Source: Phoebastria nigripes
Taxonomy: Eukaryota > Chordata > Aves > Procellariiformes > Diomedeidae
Assembly: GCA_035582835.1 (NCBI GenBank)
Contig: JAYKAV010002766.1
Location: 3,570,489 to 3,634,488, forward strand
Length of the DNA stretch: 64,000 nt
Direction of reading: 5' to 3'
Every line of letters starts with the position of its first letter. Within the stretch, counting starts at the first letter, position 1. Made by a program: the position numbers and the translations under genes. Shown here in pieces: positions 60,601 through 64,000 of this stretch. The notes below the pieces were generated by a model. The model saw only the letters and a list, made by a program, of their open reading frames with translations, had not been told where the DNA came from and searched no databases.

Positions 60601-63600
60601 ACTTTGTCAAGCTCTCACTTTGGGCAAACATGGCACCCACTTGACTTTGCCTCAAGGCACTACTGTAATAGAAAATAAATATTAATAACAATTAAGCCTT
60701 AATAAAAGGCTAACTGTGGCCTGCCTCTGGCTGTCATGAATATGAACTTTGCAAATTTGTCCACAGAAACTACAGTTATGTAAAACGGTCATAACCACCA
60801 CACACATTTATCGAAGACACAGTCACGCAGCAGCAACTCCATCGCTTTTCCAGACTTATAACTATTGTCCCAGCTTTGCAAGGTGATTTCTCTTCATGCA
60901 CGTTGTTTTGTACGTTAAAAAAATGGCAAACACTATGGTATAAAAGCTAATGGGAATGTCTCTGTCAACATATCAGTTTATGTCAAACAAAAAACTCTGA
61001 ATTCATGCCAAATATAAAGTCAAATGTTTTAATGGAGATATTAATAATCTGTGAATACAAGTAAAAGCTAATGACATTTGCCTTTTATTGGTGTCAGTAA
61101 TCAGTATTCTCTATATGCAGATGGCAAAACCCTGATAAGCCTTTATTTGATTGTTAGTGAATCTAGATCGGATATGGGCATCTTATTCAAAGGAGTGTAT
61201 AAAATTGTTGATACTGTCTGCCCTTTTCTCCCTATAAACATTTGTCAATTCACTCGCCATCTGCTGTACTGTGTATACACATGCCCAGGCTAATGTTAGC
61301 TGAGGTTGCAATATAGCTATGTTGAATAATTTTATCTGATTTGTTGGATGATGGTATTTCTAATGGAAAACAACATGGTAATTTCAGAATGTTACTGATT
61401 AGATGAAAATGATATTGCATCAAAGTTACTTCCTTAATTTATTCTGAAAAAACCAAGAAGGATTTCTCTATTAAGATGCTTAATTAAAATCTATCTCTCT
61501 CCATACAAAATCTATACTTCAGGTCCTGCATGTCATGTCTGAAAAGAACAAAGGCTGATTAGCATCTTTTACACTCTGCTTTTCTTTTTGTCACTTATAC
61601 ATTCATTACAGCAATTCCAGCCAGGTTTAGAAGGTCTGAGAGAAAGGGTGCTATTATACAGACTGGCTGAGCACAGGCAGAAGAACAAAAGAATGCAGCT
61701 GAGCTTTTTAGGTTTATAGAGAAAATAGGGGGAGTGGTTGGAGTCCAGATGGGACTGGGGCTGGGGTGTGACGGGGAACAGTTCCTACTTTGAGGGAATC
61801 GGTGAGAAACACATCACATAAATCACGTCACAGGAACCAATGCTAAAGTCAAACTGCTCCATCACTCTCCCAAAGTTTCACGGTTCCCTCCCAAACATAG
61901 AAATAAAATAGGAAAAAAGGCAGTCTGAGCACCAGCAATATGGCACACACACACATGCGTGCACAGAGACACAGACACACACACAAACTTATGCACTGTC
62001 ACAAACAGGCTGGTAAGAACCACAAGGGAAAAAAAATGAAATTCCAACTCTCGCTCAGTGAAGCAGTGAATTACATGTTGCTGAGTTGTAAAAAAAAGCC
62101 TTCCTAGCCTTCAGTGCCTCCTTCTTTAACATATTACCTACAGAGAACTCTGAGATCTCTGAACATGAGAACTTTCCCTCTGTCCTGTTCCTGAAAAATG
62201 AAGTTTGCATCAGCCCAAATATCTACCTCATTGGATGTGGTGCATCATTTAGCTGCAAACCAAGATGATGTTGGTTTAAAATAAGAAAGGCATATACTAC
62301 AAAATTCTTAAAATATTCTTTTGTCGTACCCTAAACAAGAGAAGGAAGTCCTAGCAATACTACATACTGTTGTTTGCCTGAGTGGAAAGGAAAACAATGA
62401 GGTAATTAGCTGCAAGTTGGGCAGAACATCTGGTGAAAACCTGACATTCAGTCTTACAGAAGGTCTAATTCTGTCCTTGCTTACATTTGTCTGCAGTGGG
62501 AAAAGCCTTCTTGTAATCCACAGCATTTGCAGTGCTGTACTCATGATCAGCTCCTCTTTACTGCTACACCTCAGCAGATTCTAAGATATAACTGGTGGTT
62601 GGGTTTGGGAGCAGTGCACATGAAACCCAGTGCTTCGTAGTAATCCCTAGCAAATCTTCTGACAAGATGCCTCTTACTAGCCCCAGGGCATCCTGAACAT
62701 ATTTGAGTACCACAGTCTCCCTATCTGAGAAGCATGTCTGCCAACTCTCCAGCAGAAAATGTTAGATGAATTTGGGGAGTATTTCGGTATGTGGAGCAGA
62801 GCTAGAAAAGTGTGTATTTTGCTTGCCTGCCTGGGGTCAGTTGGCCTTCTCTCAAGCCTGCTTCCAGCATTCCTGGCACGTCACTCAGGAGCTGGGAGCA
62901 TGGAAGATTTTTCTCTTGAGTGTTGCAGGTGAACACTAAGAAATTACTTTCCTCTGCTCTCCCCATCAAAAACAGATTGGGGGGGCAGGGAAAATAACAA
63001 CAAAGCAGTGTCCCCCTTTCAGTCCCCATTTTCTTTAGATTTACTAGTGTAAACGTGCTTCAGAGTCAGTCGTCCTTAGAGGCAGGGCTCAACTCAGGCA
63101 CAGTGCCGCATGCTGTTCTGACAGGTGCCTAGACAGGCAGAGAAGATCCAAAGACAGGAGAAGCAAGGAGTGGGATTAGCTTTTGCTGATTTGTGTCAGC
63201 ATCACTTTGACCCAGAACTGTGATCAGCAGCCAAGCTATTCATAAATCCAGCCAAGCTCCTTTTAGTAACTTTCCAAAGGAGCTGAAAATATCCTTGGTA
63301 TCCAGCTCTGGGTGCAACACAGATTGTCCCAAGCATCCATCAACTCACTTTATTAATCAACAGCATCAGGCAACAGACTTCAACTCTCTTTTTAGATCAA
63401 ACTAAAATATGTATATGAGATGGTTCATTTAAGGTGTTACCTCTTGTTCTTCTCACTTAGCACTTGGGAGATGTGTGAAGAACAGCTGAGCAGGCTACAG
63501 AGCTTCTCCCAGGTCCTAGGCTGTGCAGGGCACAGAAAGCTTCCTGTTCTTCTCATCACCACAGAGGAAACGAGTGCAGGGTGCTGCCTGAGAACAGACA

Positions 63601-64000
63601 GGTGAGAAGGATCAGCACAGAGCAAATAAGCTGCAAAGCAGGGGGGACACAGGGTTTAGGTACAGACAATTGGAGGAATGAGAACAAAACCCATGTCCAG
63701 AGGAATGGCAGAAGACAGACATAAGGAGATGGTTTTCTGAGGACCACTCCCTATGGACTGCCTGTTTTGAGACAAAATGAATAATCAGTAAAGTCCCATA
63801 TACACCTGAATGTGTAGGACCACCCAGTGTCAGCCCCAGAAATTGTGTTCTCCAAAGTCCTCTATCCTCAAAACATCTGCAAATAAACAATTAAAAACCA
63901 CATGCAAAAGTCGAACAGTCTGCAGTACGGTGCATTTGCTCATGTCTCCTATATTTCTTTCTGTTATACATAGAATAAAATTTTCCCACACTACAAAGAA
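60601..64000. other. Non-genic unique DNA
   Basis: No recognisable gene. Interrupted CA repeat at 61944-61987. Overlapping frames of 61-92 codons near 63.4-63.9 kb on both strands match nothing known. Otherwise nothing stands out. Confidence 0.55.
61944..61987 (+). repeat. Interrupted (CA)n microsatellite
   Basis: Six CA units, then TGCGTGCACAGAGACACAGA and a further run of CA. It is an imperfect dinucleotide repeat, about 44 bp. Confidence 0.85.

Noticed and set aside
408..63890. The many open frames of 60-120 codons on both strands
   Set aside because: They overlap in several registers, show no domain, signal or splice logic, and are expected by chance in 64 kb. Only those with extra evidence are listed.
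1..64000. CRISPR arrays, operons, phage or other prokaryotic systems
   Set aside because: CR1, LTR, CpG islands and gene-poor AT-leaning DNA mark this as vertebrate; no regularly spaced repeats or dense same-strand genes are present.

Overview
The window is vertebrate nuclear DNA, almost certainly from a bird. The clearest marker is a 5'-truncated CR1 LINE at about 17.3-18.1 kb. It ends in the ATTCTATGA-type repeat tail typical of avian CR1 and carries broken reverse-transcriptase (ORF2) coding sequence. A second marker is a 599-bp solo LTR at 6334-6932, which resembles a retroviral LTR family common in neoavian genomes. Interspersed-repeat density is low, as expected for birds. The rest is moderately AT-rich, single-copy DNA with short homopolymers and a few old, degraded SINE and CR1/L3-like relics.

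I recognise no cellular protein-coding gene, rRNA, tRNA, bacterial feature or CRISPR array. Nearly all open frames are short and overlap one another. They look like chance frames in intergenic or intronic DNA. The best gene-like signals are a CpG island near 5.3-5.5 kb with a candidate plus-strand first-exon donor at 5648/5649, and a 111-bp candidate internal exon at 58946-59056 with strong splice signals and one open frame. If both are real, a plus-strand transcript could span much of the window. I could not name such a gene, and the link is inference.

Layout: 0-5 kb is unique DNA with one assembly gap. 5.2-5.65 kb is the CpG island. 6.3-6.9 kb is the solo LTR. 7-17 kb is unique DNA with a TAAT-rich, possibly conserved block near 11.5-11.8 kb. 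17.3-18.1 kb is the CR1. 20-24 kb holds A-rich tracts and two RFX X-box-like sites. 24.3-24.7 kb holds a reverse CR1/L3-like relic beside a tRNA-headed SINE relic. 25-41 kb is mostly featureless apart from small palindromes and one unusually long open frame at 32 kb. 41-44 kb is GC-richer, with a second CpG-island-like block near 43.1-43.7 kb. 44-64 kb is unique DNA with a 26-bp perfect inverted repeat (49.5-49.8 kb), an ATF/CRE-like hairpin (51.6 kb), a 25-bp direct repeat (56.3 kb), a CR1 tail (58.4 kb) and a MIR-like core (60.5 kb).

No new biological system is evident. The value of the window lies in candidate regulatory elements, small structured repeats and one candidate exon, all of which need alignment or expression data. 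Repeat names come from memory of family consensus sequences, not from a database search.
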